A stretch of DNA of 64,000 nt from Paenibacillus sp. FSL K6-0276 (GCF_037977235.1 NZ_CP150276.1:2914001-2978000), one strand, 5' to 3'; numbered from the stretch's first letter, positions 51,853 through 62,197 are shown. Notes: generated from the sequence alone by a model not told the origin. Numbers and translations are program-made.

Positions 51853-53343
51853 ATGACAGAAAAAGAAGAACGTATTCTACATAAGAACATCGATGAAGTG
51901 CAACAAAATGTCGAAACAATACAGGAGATGAAAATCTACAACGCTATGAAAAAGGGAATTGTGGAGGGGAAAAAGCGAGAAAAGCGACGCATCTATACTA
52001 CAGGTATGGGCGTGGTTGCAGCTGCAGCGGTTGCGTTTCTATTTACATATTCAACGATCGGATTACCGGATAAGGGGGTAGCTCAACCTTCTGTACAATC
52101 AGCTAGCACTAAAAATACGGATAATTTCAAAGCTTATCGCTCTTTCTCCAGGTTAGATCCTGCACTTGCAAGTGCTCTTGAACAGAATCTCGTGATGCCG
52201 GTGGGTCAGAGTGCGGAAAACAAGGGTTACCGTATAGATGTGACTGGTGCCGTTACAGATGGACGGAAGGTATATGTCCTATATAGTGTTCAGAACAATA
52301 CGGACGAAGTAGTTATACATGCGGATTTTGCACTTCAATTTGAAGGGATAAAGGAGTCGTCTCTTCACAAAGGCGCATCATTAAGTATGCTTGCTAGCGA
52401 GAGCCGAATTCAACCAGGGCAGTCTATGGATTTTATATACTCCACTAATCTTTCACCAACAGTTAAATACCCAAAGAAAGTAAACTATAATATTATTCTT
52501 ACTGAAACTTCAGATAAGGCTCTCCTATCCAGTAGTAATAAGTATCGGACTAGCCTAGATGTTGCTTTCGAGCTTGATCCTGATATGCTCAAAGCACAGG
52601 AACGTATACTGGACACAGACGGAACACTTACAGTGGACCGGCAAAAGATTAAAGTAACTGGGGTCCAATATACTCCGCTTAGCACCTATGTAGATCTGGA
52701 GTATGATCAAAACAATGATAAACGGATTTTTCAATTGATCAACCCAGTTCTAATCAGTAAGCATGAAGGCACTGAAGAGAAGTCTTATTATCCCACACTT
52801 ATCACTGCTGATAACTCTGAAGTCTACTCGGACGATTCCAAGACTACGCTGGTGTTTAAAAATAGTAAAAAGATTGTAGAGAGTAAGCCAGACAGCGTCT
52901 CGTTGAAAGCATTCGGAATTTCGGCAGTCGAAAAGGATCAAATGAAAATTGTCGTCGATCTTAACAAGTATCAGCTTATTGAAGCGCCCGGAAGTGGACT
53001 TGAGTTAGTCACGCCAACTCCAGAGAATGATGCAATGGAGGGAACGATCCTCTTAAGACATAAGCTTGAGAATGCTCAATATTTGAACTATTATACCCGT
53101 ACGTCTGAAACCTTCACGGACGGAGAAGGGAAAGTGCATCAGTCTGGATATACTACAAATAGGAGCGCGGTATTAAATTTTGGCGGATTTATGAGGGCAC
53201 AGGATGGGGCAGGCGTGGACGAGTTTATATATATATTTGGAGCAGAAGCGAAGAACTATCCTCAGCCATTGACTATAACGCTAGAGAAATATATAAATCC
53301 TATTACGGATACGCAGGCCGTGGAGTTGTACTCGAAGAATTAG
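51853..53343 (+). CDS. DUF4179 membrane anti-sigma factor
   Basis: A 496-residue protein with a cytoplasmic helix-rich N-terminal region (residues 1-46), one membrane helix (about 47-71) and a large outer domain of beta-rich character. This is the DUF4179 layout of anti-sigma factors. The ATG 51853 has GGAGGTGA upstream; a TTG at 51838 overlaps the site and is not used. The outer region probably senses an envelope signal and the inner region holds the sigma factor; signal unknown. Confidence 0.8.
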   Translation: MTEKEERILHKNIDEVQQNVETIQEMKIYNAMKKGIVEGKKREKRRIYTTGMGVVAAAAVAFLFTYSTIGLPDKGVAQPSVQSASTKNTDNFKAYRSFSRLDPALASALEQNLVMPVGQSAENKGYRIDVTGAVTDGRKVYVLYSVQNNTDEVVIHADFALQFEGIKESSLHKGASLSMLASESRIQPGQSMDFIYSTNLSPTVKYPKKVNYNIILTETSDKALLSSSNKYRTSLDVAFELDPDMLKAQERILDTDGTLTVDRQKIKVTGVQYTPLSTYVDLEYDQNNDKRIFQLINPVLISKHEGTEEKSYYPTLITADNSEVYSDDSKTTLVFKNSKKIVESKPDSVSLKAFGISAVEKDQMKIVVDLNKYQLIEAPGSGLELVTPTPENDAMEGTILLRHKLENAQYLNYYTRTSETFTDGEGKVHQSGYTTNRSAVLNFGGFMRAQDGAGVDEFIYIFGAEAKNYPQPLTITLEKYINPITDTQAVELYSKN

Positions 53344-53382
53344 GAATCAATGAATCATTCAATAAAAGTTTAAATTTATTAA

Positions 53383-53410
53383 CCGTTGATATCCCTATCA
53401 ACGGCTTTTT
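53383..53410 (+). terminator. Rho-independent terminator
   Basis: CCGTTGATA-TCCC-TATCAACGG followed by a T-run. It separates the sigma/anti-sigma pair from the transporter operon. Confidence 0.88.
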
Positions 53411-53519
53411 GTGATCTCACGACTTCATTTTTTGAAATTTAAGAAATACTTAATATATACCGCACTTCTTTTTAAATAGTTTTTCTTATTCTATGTACAT
53501 GAAGGAGGTTACTGTAAGG

Positions 53520-54401
53520 ATGATAAATCCAACGATCAGGAAATGGCTTCGAAAGGATGTCTCAGCGGCAATGATGTTCCTGGCACCAAGCGGTATCGGA
53601 TTCGCGATGTTTTACCTTATACCGTTTGTTATGGGAGTATTCTATTCTTTTATGGACAGCACGATAGATGGCCATTTTGTAGGGTTTGATAATTACCGAG
53701 AGTTGTTAGAGAGCGGTTCCTTCCGTAAAGCAGCATCCAATACATTTTATTTTAGCGCGATAAGTGTTCCACTTATGCTTGTACTCTCGTTAGGATTAGC
53801 GATGTTATTGAATAAAAATACATATTTTCGGAATTGGCTGAGGACTGGATACGTATTGCCGCTTGTCGTACCTGTCGCTTCTATCATTTTGATCTGGCAG
53901 ATGCTCTTCGATTGGAATGGCTCGCTTAACGCCTGGCTGAACAACTTCGGTATCGATCGTGTGGATTGGATGAAGACGGATGCAGCTAGAAATGTAATCA
54001 TTGTTGTTTATTTATGGAAGAACATCGGTTATAACGTGATTTTATTCTTGGCGGGATTGCAGCAAATTCCAAAGGATTATTATGAAACAGCTCAAATTGA
54101 AGGTGCTGGACGATTACGGCAGTTTCGCAGTATTACGCTTGTCTATCTAACCTCTTCAATGTTTTTTGTGGTCATTATGTCGATTATTAATTCATTCAAA
54201 GTGTTTCGAGAAACGTATTTGATTGCAGGTGATTATCCGCACGATAGCATTTACATGATGCAGCATTACATGAACAACATGTTCATGTCGCTCGATATTC
54301 AGAAGCTGACTGCCGCGGCGACCTTAATGTTTGGTTGTATTTTATTGATTGTGTTGGGATTGTTTGCATTTGAGCGGAGGCATCGAAAATTCATGGAATA
54401 G
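53520..54401 (+). CDS. Sugar-type ABC importer permease (MalF-like)
   Basis: A 293-residue permease with six helices and the E-x-A-x-x-x-G coupling loop: Y-E-T-A-Q-I-E-G-A-G near residues 183-192. F-L-A-P-S-G-I-G-F near 20 is the MalF-type first helix. AAGGAGG lies 11 bases before the ATG; an upstream ATG at 53493 is possible. It pairs with the MalG-like gene two bases downstream. No ATPase is encoded nearby; in this group of bacteria one shared ATPase (MsmX type) often serves several importers. Confidence 0.85.
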   Translation: MINPTIRKWLRKDVSAAMMFLAPSGIGFAMFYLIPFVMGVFYSFMDSTIDGHFVGFDNYRELLESGSFRKAASNTFYFSAISVPLMLVLSLGLAMLLNKNTYFRNWLRTGYVLPLVVPVASIILIWQMLFDWNGSLNAWLNNFGIDRVDWMKTDAARNVIIVVYLWKNIGYNVILFLAGLQQIPKDYYETAQIEGAGRLRQFRSITLVYLTSSMFFVVIMSIINSFKVFRETYLIAGDYPHDSIYMMQHYMNNMFMSLDIQKLTAAATLMFGCILLIVLGLFAFERRHRKFME

Positions 54402-54403
54402 GG

Positions 54404-55294
54404 GTGAAAAAGGTTGTGCCAGTTGTCAAAGTGTTTCGAAAAGGGGCATTAACACTCGTCATGGCTGTTATTGCAGTCTTGTTATTATTCCCAATTGTGA
54501 TCACATTCACAAATTCGTTAATGACAGAGAAAGAAATTGAGATCAATTATGGACCTATCGGGCAGATGGACGAGGTAATTGAAGGGAGAGAAACTCCTTT
54601 TGTGAATTTAAAATTGCTGCCGGATCAAGTGTCCTTGGAGCAGTATGGTAAGGTGCTCCTGGACAACCCGAAATATCTGACGATGTTCTGGAATTCAGTA
54701 TTCATGGTTGTACCCATCATTGCAGGACAAACATTGGTAGCAGCACTCGCTGCCTATGCTTTCTCGAAGCTGAAATTCCGGGGACGAGATCCTTTGTTTC
54801 TTATCTATGTCCTAACGATGCTTATGCCTTTCCAAGTGACGCTAGTACCGAACTATATTATGGCGGATAAGCTAGGATTATTAGATAGCTCATATGCGAT
54901 TATATTGCCAGGAATTTTCGCAGCTTTTGGTGTGTTTATGCTCAGGCAATTCATGTTGGATATACCGTACGCCTATATCGAAGCGAGCAAAATGGATGGA
55001 GCCGGACATTTGCTTATCTTTTACAAGATTATTGTTCCGATGATTAAACCTGGTCTGGCAGCACTTGTCATATTATTGTTCGTTGATTATTGGAATATGG
55101 TGGAGCAGCCGCTTATTTTTCTAGACGACCCGTATAAGCGGCCCTTGTCGGTCTTTTTATCGAGGATCAACGAAGGTGAGCGAGGAATCGCTTTTGCTGC
55201 ATCCATACTCTACATGGCTCCAATGGTGCTGCTGTTTTTATATGCGGAATCGTATTTTATTGAAGGCATTCAATTGTCTGGTATCAAAGGTTGA
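54404..55294 (+). CDS. Sugar-type ABC importer permease (MalG-like)
   Basis: A 296-residue permease with six helices and the coupling loop Y-I-E-A-S-K-M-D-G-A-G near residues 188-198. A long external loop between the first two helices (about residues 37-80) carries the charged stretch typical of MalG-like proteins in this group. GTG start with GGGGTGAAAAAGG upstream. It forms the membrane pore with the preceding subunit. Overlaps the adaptor gene region by a few bases when its longer start is used. Confidence 0.85.
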   Translation: MKKVVPVVKVFRKGALTLVMAVIAVLLLFPIVITFTNSLMTEKEIEINYGPIGQMDEVIEGRETPFVNLKLLPDQVSLEQYGKVLLDNPKYLTMFWNSVFMVVPIIAGQTLVAALAAYAFSKLKFRGRDPLFLIYVLTMLMPFQVTLVPNYIMADKLGLLDSSYAIILPGIFAAFGVFMLRQFMLDIPYAYIEASKMDGAGHLLIFYKIIVPMIKPGLAALVILLFVDYWNMVEQPLIFLDDPYKRPLSVFLSRINEGERGIAFAASILYMAPMVLLFLYAESYFIEGIQLSGIKG

Positions 55295-55314
55295 TTGGAG
55301 GAGAAAGACGGGAT

Positions 55315-56475
55315 ATGGAGTTAGGTATAGGGCTGACTGATCGTAGACGCAAACGAAATATTCAAGTCGTCTTCATGGTTTTTATGGGATTATTATTGTT
55401 TTTTACATTATTTAGTAACACGATACAATCTTTGACCTTGCCGAAAGTTAGAACCGAAAAACCAACAAAGGGTAATCTTTTATTTACGATTGAAGGTAGT
55501 GGGATATTGCAGCCACTTGCTGAAGTTAAACTTTCGAATACTTCCGGACTAAAGGTCGAACAAATTCTTGTGAAAGAAGGACAACGTGTAAAAAAGGGAC
55601 AAAAGCTTATTATCTATGAGAGCATAACTGCTGAGCAAGAATTGAAAGATGAATTAACAAATTTAGAAAAGCAGAAAGTTGATCAACAAAATAGGGAAGA
55701 TCAGTACATCCAATCCGCGCTCGAAGAGGATGAATTCAAAATCAGAAATGCAAGACGTGATATCGAAAAAGGTAAGTTAGATATCTTAGCTCAGGAAAAT
55801 AAGATTAGCGGGCTAAAAAATCGTCTAACAAGCGAAAAACAACTATTCTCTCCTTTCGATGGTCTGATTTCAAAACTGAATGCCGTCGAAGGGTTAGCTT
55901 CAATGGGAGAACCGGATGTAATTGTATCCAACAGTAGTCGGGGTTACAGATTGGATATTATTATGGATTCCGTGCATTTGTCCAATTTAGGGATTTCTGC
56001 TGGAGAAAAGATAGAGGTTGAGGTTGATATGAATCATGGACAAGAAGCCCGGACCCTAAGTGGCTCCATTGAAGAAGTTGCGAATTCAGAGTCACGTACT
56101 GATAGCCCCTCTAGTAATGAGTCCGGGAAGACTCAAACCATTCCTCAAAAGAATTTGAGAATAAAAGTCGTTGATCCAGAACTTAAAGGAGGTGAACAGG
56201 CTCGGATCAAAATCGAAAAACATTCACTCCAAGAGGGATTACTCCTATCCAATGAAGCTATTCATGAGGATCGCGAAGGTTTGTTTGTCTATAAAGTTGA
56301 CGAGCAGCGGGGGGCATTAGGCAATGTCTTTGTCGCTCAAAAAGTTCGTATTCACTCCAGTGAAAAAAACGAGAAAGAAACGATGATTCAATCGGATATT
56401 CTCTATGAGGAGGATTCAATTATTCTGGAAAGTAGTGAACCTCTTGAAGACGGGAACCGAGTTCGACTGCAATAA
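55315..56475 (+). CDS. HlyD-like adaptor protein with one N-terminal helix
   Basis: A 386-residue membrane-anchored protein: one helix near residues 15-38, then a biotinyl-lipoyl-like half (G-S-G-I-L-Q-P-L-A-E-V, V-K-E-G-Q-R-V-K-K-G-Q), a coiled-coil hairpin (about 115-180), the second lipoyl half (L-F-S-P-F-D-G-L-I-S) and a beta-barrel. This layout is that of HlyD/MacA adaptors, normally partners of exporters. Here it lies between importer-type permeases and their solute-binding protein. ATG 55315 has GGAGGAG 11 bases upstream. Role unknown. Confidence 0.82.
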   Translation: MELGIGLTDRRRKRNIQVVFMVFMGLLLFFTLFSNTIQSLTLPKVRTEKPTKGNLLFTIEGSGILQPLAEVKLSNTSGLKVEQILVKEGQRVKKGQKLIIYESITAEQELKDELTNLEKQKVDQQNREDQYIQSALEEDEFKIRNARRDIEKGKLDILAQENKISGLKNRLTSEKQLFSPFDGLISKLNAVEGLASMGEPDVIVSNSSRGYRLDIIMDSVHLSNLGISAGEKIEVEVDMNHGQEARTLSGSIEEVANSESRTDSPSSNESGKTQTIPQKNLRIKVVDPELKGGEQARIKIEKHSLQEGLLLSNEAIHEDREGLFVYKVDEQRGALGNVFVAQKVRIHSSEKNEKETMIQSDILYEEDSIILESSEPLEDGNRVRLQ

Positions 56476-56513
56476 GAATTCATATAAACGAGAAAATAGT
56501 AGGAGGAAATCAA

Positions 56514-57854
56514 ATGTTTAAAAGGTCTATTTTTGTACTATTAATGGGTGCTTTGATAATGACAACGGCATGTAATTCCGGAGGTAATGAGAAAGTGGAA
56601 AGTAAGGGGAAAACGACAACTGAAGAGGGGAAGACAATCTTGACTCTATCTCTAGCAGAATCGAGTGCATTCTATCAGGCGCTAGAGAAAAAGTTTGAAG
56701 CGAAATACCCGGATATCGACCTACAAATTAAGGCATATAAAGAAGTGGGAAATGAGTGGGGGGAGAATGGTTATGTAGAATATAAAAAAACAACGAATAC
56801 AGCCCTACTCTCCGGAAAAGGTGCAGATATTTTTGATGTAAGCGCCTTTTCAATCGATGATTATGTGAGTAAAAAGTTGCTTGTGAACATGAATGATATA
56901 TTTGAACAAGATAAAACGGTAAATAAGAGCGATTTAGAAATGAATGTTTTGGACGCAATGAAGGTGAACGACGGTCTATACTTCATTCCTACCGGGTTCG
57001 CTTTTAGAGCGTTCATAGGTGATGGAAATATGATTAAGAACTCTAATGTGAAGATTGACGATAAGAAGTGGAATTGGAAAGAGTTTGGAGAGCTATCGAA
57101 GGAAATTATACAACAGGCTGGGAAGGACGGTAAAAACAAACTGTATGCCTTAACGGATTACCCAGCGGAAATGACACTCCAAGAAATGGCTATTGATAAT
57201 TATAATTTGTTTGTTGATAGTGAAGCGAAACAAGCGAAGTTCGACTCGCCTGATTTTGTGGAGCTGTTGGAACAAGTCAAGAAAATGTATAAAGAACAAG
57301 TTTTGACTGCGGAGCCAGCGGAGATAGGTAATCAGCTATTTAACTCCATCGTTATATGGTCACCAACAGACTTTATCGATGGTCCATATTCTTACTTTGA
57401 AAATCCGGTGTACCTTCAAAAGCCACATGCAGGTCAGACTGGTGGTATGAGACTCATTCCTTCATCTATGCTCGCCATACAAGCCAATACTCCGGTGAAA
57501 GAAGAAGCTTATAAGTTTATGACCTTCTTGTTATCTGAAGAAGCACAGTCCTTGCAAGATAGAGAAGGATTCTCTCTGCTCCAATCAGTGAACGATAAGA
57601 ATTTAAACGATATTCAGGAAAAGGTGAAAAGTGGAGCATATAAGCTTCCAACCGGAAAAGCGGCTAAGGTTTCTGATGAAGAATTTACTAAGTTTAAAGA
57701 AATCATTCATACGGTAGATCAATATGCGGAACTGGATACTAAAGTGCTTTCTATTATTAGAGAGGAGTCCTCATCATTCTTCAGTGGACAAAAATCTGCG
57801 GAAGATGTTGCAAAGCTGATCCAGAATCGAGTAGCAACCGTTCTAAACGAATAG
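56514..57854 (+). CDS. Extracellular solute-binding lipoprotein (SBP_bac type)
   Basis: A 446-residue lipoprotein: signal and lipobox T-T-A-C near residue 20, then a two-lobed binding protein with Y-P-D-I-D-L-Q near 65 and A-F-R-A-F-I near 162 and late A-Y-K-F-M-T-F-L-L, as in SBP_bac_1/8 sugar-binding proteins. AGGAGG precedes the ATG. It should deliver a carbohydrate-like ligand to the two upstream permeases, although the ligand is not identifiable. Confidence 0.85.
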   Translation: MFKRSIFVLLMGALIMTTACNSGGNEKVESKGKTTTEEGKTILTLSLAESSAFYQALEKKFEAKYPDIDLQIKAYKEVGNEWGENGYVEYKKTTNTALLSGKGADIFDVSAFSIDDYVSKKLLVNMNDIFEQDKTVNKSDLEMNVLDAMKVNDGLYFIPTGFAFRAFIGDGNMIKNSNVKIDDKKWNWKEFGELSKEIIQQAGKDGKNKLYALTDYPAEMTLQEMAIDNYNLFVDSEAKQAKFDSPDFVELLEQVKKMYKEQVLTAEPAEIGNQLFNSIVIWSPTDFIDGPYSYFENPVYLQKPHAGQTGGMRLIPSSMLAIQANTPVKEEAYKFMTFLLSEEAQSLQDREGFSLLQSVNDKNLNDIQEKVKSGAYKLPTGKAAKVSDEEFTKFKEIIHTVDQYAELDTKVLSIIREESSSFFSGQKSAEDVAKLIQNRVATVLNE

Positions 57855-57891
57855 ATGTATTGAACAGGATTTTGTATAAGGAGGGAGACTC

Positions 57892-60408
57892 ATGCACAAA
57901 CCACTAAAAACATACACTGTAGTTCTGCTCAGTGCAATGATGTTAAGCCAACCTCTTGCAAACAGCATATACGCAGCACCGACAGGTGCTTCAACTGCAG
58001 CGGTATTCACTCTTGATAAACTTGGGTCGATCGCTTTAAAGAACAATGTCAACGTGAAGCTAATAGATATGAATATTTTAGAGCAACCGAGCGGTAATAT
58101 ACTTATATACACACTTAGTTATAGCAATAGTAGTACCAATAGTGTAGCTTACGTAGATTATTTCTCAAGGGTTACTACAACTGGGGGGACAGTCATACAA
58201 GGTAAACCTGTCACGAGAGATGTTACTAAAAAAAATATTCCTCCACAGAGTAGTCAAATTGTAACTTACTACGTGAATATTGGAGAGTCTACAAAATTAA
58301 ACGGCACCAAAGTGACCCTATTGAAGTGGGATTTCAGTAGCCAGGATTATCAGAAAAAGCTGGGTGTATTCTCCATTCCGGCAAGTTATTCAGTTGTCGT
58401 TCCTCAAGGCCAGAGCAAGAAGCTCACGCTGGATAATCTGCAAGTTGATATCAAAGCGGAAAGTATGCAAAGGCTTAAAAGGAATGGAAAAGTCTATATG
58501 AGAGTTGGCGTTAGTTACACGAATTTGGGTAAAAAAGTGCTAAGCAATTCTACTTATATTGCGTACCTGAGATCAGCTGGTGGTTCGGTGTTCGAACTTA
58601 AGCAGGAGGATGCTAGCAGCAGTTTCAATGTACAGTCCCAAGAAAAGAAGACGATTTATTATTTAACTGAAGTTCCTTCCTATATGAAGACTGAACATAT
58701 GATCTTGCAATTTGCACAAGAAGATGAAGCTTTGAAAATAATGCTACCTGTTAAATCTTTTAAGCTTCCTTCAGTAACAACTTCTGACTTCGCTGTGGCT
58801 AATTATGCTGTGAAAAAGATTTCTATCAAGAATAACACGGTTGAAACACAATTGAAGAGTGCTTCCGTATATTCGGAAAATGACTTTGCGAAATGGAATC
58901 TTCAATTCCGCCTAAAGAATCTTGGGAATAAACCTGTCACGCTACCTGCATATGAGCTTACGGTTAAAGCTGCTGAAGGATTAAGTATTCCGGTAGATTC
59001 AAAAGCACTTGCGAATGTAATATTGAAACCACTTGAAGAAAAGATCGTCAGTCTCAGTGCGGATGTGCCATTAACACTTAATCAAGGTACGTTAAAGCTG
59101 GAGTGGACGGAACCCGCTGTTGATGACAAGGTTGTTTTTCCAACTGCGTTGTATAACATTCCGTATGCTCTAGAATATAATAATCTGATGGGACAAGAGT
59201 ATATGGTCGAGAACAGGTACGGGAAGTTCATGGTGAAGCTTGGATCCTATCAGCGGTTGCCTTGGGATGATGGTGATCAAATCGTAACTAATATCAGCAT
59301 CCGGAACACAGGCTTAACCTCAGTACAGCTACCTTCTTTAAAAGCTATAGTCAAAGCAGGAATGAGTGATCTGAGCAGTACAGCCCAGATCGTGACCACA
59401 AATTCGCAAACGTCACTAGCTCCTAATGAAACAAAAGAGATATTTGTGATAGCGAAAGTGCCATATTCTTATAGCTTCAATCAGCTGAAAATTGTGCTAC
59501 AAGATACCTCTGGAGATGAAGTCACGAAGTTTCTCTCCATGTATTCAAACTCGCTAAATAATGTGATCCATACGATTGCTGCAGGTGAATCTCATCATAT
59601 GAATTCGTTAGGCAAAAAAGCAGAAGTCCGTGAGCGTCGGACAACCACATATAATTCTAACAAATCTAATTTGATCTATACGGAACTGGAAATGATTAGC
59701 GAAGAACCACGCCAGTCGAAACAGGCACAGCTGGTAGCTTATTACAAAACACCTGATAACCAATTTTTCAACGCGATGGTTAGCCAATCGACAACGCCAA
59801 CTAGCCCAAATGGTAAAAAATTGGTTACCATCTGGAGTAAGCTTCCCCAAGGTGTGGATACCTCTCAGCTTGTGCTATATATTGGAGAAGGGGTTGCTGA
59901 CGGTAAGCTTACAGATCTAGGGGGGACATCAACTGGATTTATCAATAGTGTTAAATTAGCACTTACCCCTAAAGCAGTAATCTCACAGAATAATCTAATA
60001 AGTGTTGATCTATTCCCTTACAACCTTTCGGTTGCAAATGCAGTGGGTTACATTACTGAAGAGAGGGACACATTAGATATAGCTGTAAATTATAGCTTAT
60101 CCGAACAAGAAGATTTTGAAGCAGGTGCCTATGAGCATAAGTTAGTCTTAGAGCTTATTGACCCTTACGGACAATCTATGGAGAAGACTTTGGTAATGGG
60201 GACTGATTTGCCAATGGGTAAAAATAAGTCATACACAACTTCATTTAATAGTAACCTTTACAATAAATTAAGGGGAGGAAGCTTCCGTATAAATTTATAT
60301 GATGAATTCCAGGGTCATAGGGTGTTGCTAGGGAGTCAATCCTACCCGATAACTTACAAAACATCTGAATCGAGAAAACCTAATGGTAGTGGAAGCACAG
60401 GCAATTAA
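57892..60408 (+). CDS. Large secreted beta-rich protein
   Basis: An 838-residue exported protein. The signal peptide ends near S-I-Y-A-A (about residue 25). The rest is beta-rich with at least three similar modules of the form L-x-N-x-G-x-x-x-V-x-L-P, acidic turns and L-x-P-x-E-x-K, near residues 195-280, 320-415 and 440-545, suggesting stacked Ig-like sandwiches. The tail is polar (K-P-N-G-S-G-S-T-G-N). No membrane anchor or catalytic motif is visible. AAGGAGG precedes the ATG. It is the last gene of the importer/adaptor operon and may act with the adaptor at the surface. Confidence 0.75.
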   Translation: MHKPLKTYTVVLLSAMMLSQPLANSIYAAPTGASTAAVFTLDKLGSIALKNNVNVKLIDMNILEQPSGNILIYTLSYSNSSTNSVAYVDYFSRVTTTGGTVIQGKPVTRDVTKKNIPPQSSQIVTYYVNIGESTKLNGTKVTLLKWDFSSQDYQKKLGVFSIPASYSVVVPQGQSKKLTLDNLQVDIKAESMQRLKRNGKVYMRVGVSYTNLGKKVLSNSTYIAYLRSAGGSVFELKQEDASSSFNVQSQEKKTIYYLTEVPSYMKTEHMILQFAQEDEALKIMLPVKSFKLPSVTTSDFAVANYAVKKISIKNNTVETQLKSASVYSENDFAKWNLQFRLKNLGNKPVTLPAYELTVKAAEGLSIPVDSKALANVILKPLEEKIVSLSADVPLTLNQGTLKLEWTEPAVDDKVVFPTALYNIPYALEYNNLMGQEYMVENRYGKFMVKLGSYQRLPWDDGDQIVTNISIRNTGLTSVQLPSLKAIVKAGMSDLSSTAQIVTTNSQTSLAPNETKEIFVIAKVPYSYSFNQLKIVLQDTSGDEVTKFLSMYSNSLNNVIHTIAAGESHHMNSLGKKAEVRERRTTTYNSNKSNLIYTELEMISEEPRQSKQAQLVAYYKTPDNQFFNAMVSQSTTPTSPNGKKLVTIWSKLPQGVDTSQLVLYIGEGVADGKLTDLGGTSTGFINSVKLALTPKAVISQNNLISVDLFPYNLSVANAVGYITEERDTLDIAVNYSLSEQEDFEAGAYEHKLVLELIDPYGQSMEKTLVMGTDLPMGKNKSYTTSFNSNLYNKLRGGSFRINLYDEFQGHRVLLGSQSYPITYKTSESRKPNGSGSTGN

Positions 60409-60429
60409 AATAGGGTAAAGAATCAAGTC

Positions 60430-60462
60430 AAAAGTGTTGGCATAACTGCCAGCACTTTTTTT
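60430..60462 (+). terminator. Terminator with GTGTTGGCAT-type stem
   Basis: AAAAGTGTTGGCA and TGCCAGCACTTTT pair around TAAC and are followed by T. It is similar to the terminator at 47543. Confidence 0.85.
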
Positions 60463-60695
60463 AAATATAAGAAATTATAAATTTCACACGTTACTCTATG
60501 TCTTATATTTCTCGCATATACTTATGAACTTTTTATGGAAATTCCTTCAATGTATGTTCTTTACATTGACTGTTCTCATTCTTTTCGTTAAGATTACCTC
60601 TGCGCTTCAATGCCCAAAAGCCATAAAGCTTAAAAGCGCGTAAGCGCTTGAGCATTATTTTTATACCCAATACAATGTTAAGGAGCATTATCGTT
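60463..60695 (+). promoter_or_regulatory. nhaC upstream region, no clear element
   Basis: The 230 bases hold a small hairpin (AAGCGCGTAAGCGCTT, about 60632-60648) and AT-rich sequence, but no convincing promoter or riboswitch. A ribosome site AAGGAG lies ten bases before ATG 60696. Confidence 0.4.
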
Positions 60696-62069
60696 ATGGA
60701 ACAACAGCTTAGTTTCTCAAAAAGCATGATTATCATCGTTTTTATTTTAGCACTTCTATTTGTCTCCATCTTTCTTTTAAAAGCGGAGCCGCATCTTCCG
60801 CTTCTCGTAACTACAATAGGTACCGCTGTCTTACTAGGGATGTTTGGATTCTCTTGGAAGAAGATCGAATCTGCCATTATTCAAGGGATACAAACGGCCA
60901 TCATGCCGATTCTAATCCTCATGCTGATCGGAATTCTAATCGCTGTATGGATGATGAGTGGTACGGTGCCGTCACTTTTATACTATGGTATGGATTATAT
61001 TAATCCGAATTATTTTGCGGTGAGCGCATTATACGTCACGATCATCGTCTCGATGTTCACCGGAAGTTCATTCACGACAGTAAGCACCGTCGGCGTTGCT
61101 TTAATGGGAATTGCAGTAACTACGGGGATTTCTCCAACTCTGGCTGCTGGAGCGATTATCAGTGGGGCTTGTTTTGGTGATAAAATGTCGCCACTTTCCG
61201 ATACAACGAATTTTGCTCCTGCAGTGGCCGGGATATCTTTATTTACACATATTCGTAACATGGTATACACTACGTTGCCAGCGCTTGTTATAACTACTAT
61301 CTTTTTCTTGTTTGCTCCAAAAGGGAATTCAATCGATCTATCCTCGATTAAGGATATTAAACTTGCTTTACAAGATGGGTTCCATATTCATTGGTTAACG
61401 CTGCTTTCTCCGCTAGCTGTCATTGCTTGTTCGATCAAGCGGATACCGATCCTGCCTACGTTAGTTGTCGGTATCGCCAGTGGACTACTTGTGACGGCTT
61501 TGATTCAGCAGCAGACTGAAATCGATGTCTTGTTTAGTGTAATGCAGAACGGATATAACAGTAATATCGCGAATGAAACGGTTGCTTCTATCGTCAATCG
61601 CGGAGGGATGCAATCGATGATGTGGTCTGTATCACTAATCTTAATTGCCTTATCCTTAGGTGGCTTGATTCAGCATTGCGGTGTTATCGAGGCCTTTTTC
61701 CGTAAACTCATTCAACCACTTAAGCGTAATAGCAGTATTGTTCTTATGAGTGGAGCTTCTTCCATTGCGGTAAATGGCATCACTGGTGAACAGTATCTTT
61801 CAATCCTTTTGCCAGGTCAAATGTTCAAAGATGAATATAATCGCCGAGGTATTCCAGCGAAGACACTCTCCCGTACGCTAGAAGATTGCGGAACTCTCGT
61901 TAATCCATTGATTCCATGGGGTGTTAGTGGTGCCTTCTTCGCAGTAACTCTGGGTGTACCCGTTATAGAATATGCACCTTATGCAACCTTCTTATGGTTA
62001 AGTCCATTTATCACATTTGCTTATGCGTTGATCCCTAGATTGCAAAGGAACTCACTGGGTAAGGATTAA
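60696..62069 (+). CDS. nhaC: NhaC-type Na+/H+ antiporter
   Basis: A 457-residue membrane protein with about eleven helices. G-S-S-F-T-T-V-S-T-V-G-V-A near residue 128, then G-A-C-F-G-D-K-M-S-P-L-S-D-T-T-N near 164, is the NhaC signature. It exchanges sodium for protons and helps alkaline or sodium tolerance. ATG 60696 has AAGGAG upstream; a longer in-frame reading from 60648 is less likely. It is the only gene of its transcript, as far as can be seen. Confidence 0.88.
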   Translation: MEQQLSFSKSMIIIVFILALLFVSIFLLKAEPHLPLLVTTIGTAVLLGMFGFSWKKIESAIIQGIQTAIMPILILMLIGILIAVWMMSGTVPSLLYYGMDYINPNYFAVSALYVTIIVSMFTGSSFTTVSTVGVALMGIAVTTGISPTLAAGAIISGACFGDKMSPLSDTTNFAPAVAGISLFTHIRNMVYTTLPALVITTIFFLFAPKGNSIDLSSIKDIKLALQDGFHIHWLTLLSPLAVIACSIKRIPILPTLVVGIASGLLVTALIQQQTEIDVLFSVMQNGYNSNIANETVASIVNRGGMQSMMWSVSLILIALSLGGLIQHCGVIEAFFRKLIQPLKRNSSIVLMSGASSIAVNGITGEQYLSILLPGQMFKDEYNRRGIPAKTLSRTLEDCGTLVNPLIPWGVSGAFFAVTLGVPVIEYAPYATFLWLSPFITFAYALIPRLQRNSLGKD

Positions 62070-62197
62070 GAAATCTCAAGATAATGGACACCTAATGCAT
62101 TGATTCAACGTATAAAAAGAATACTATGCGTTGAGTCAATGTGAACAAGCTAGTAATCTAAGCTGAAAAAGTGGACAATTTATCGGAGGTAATAACA

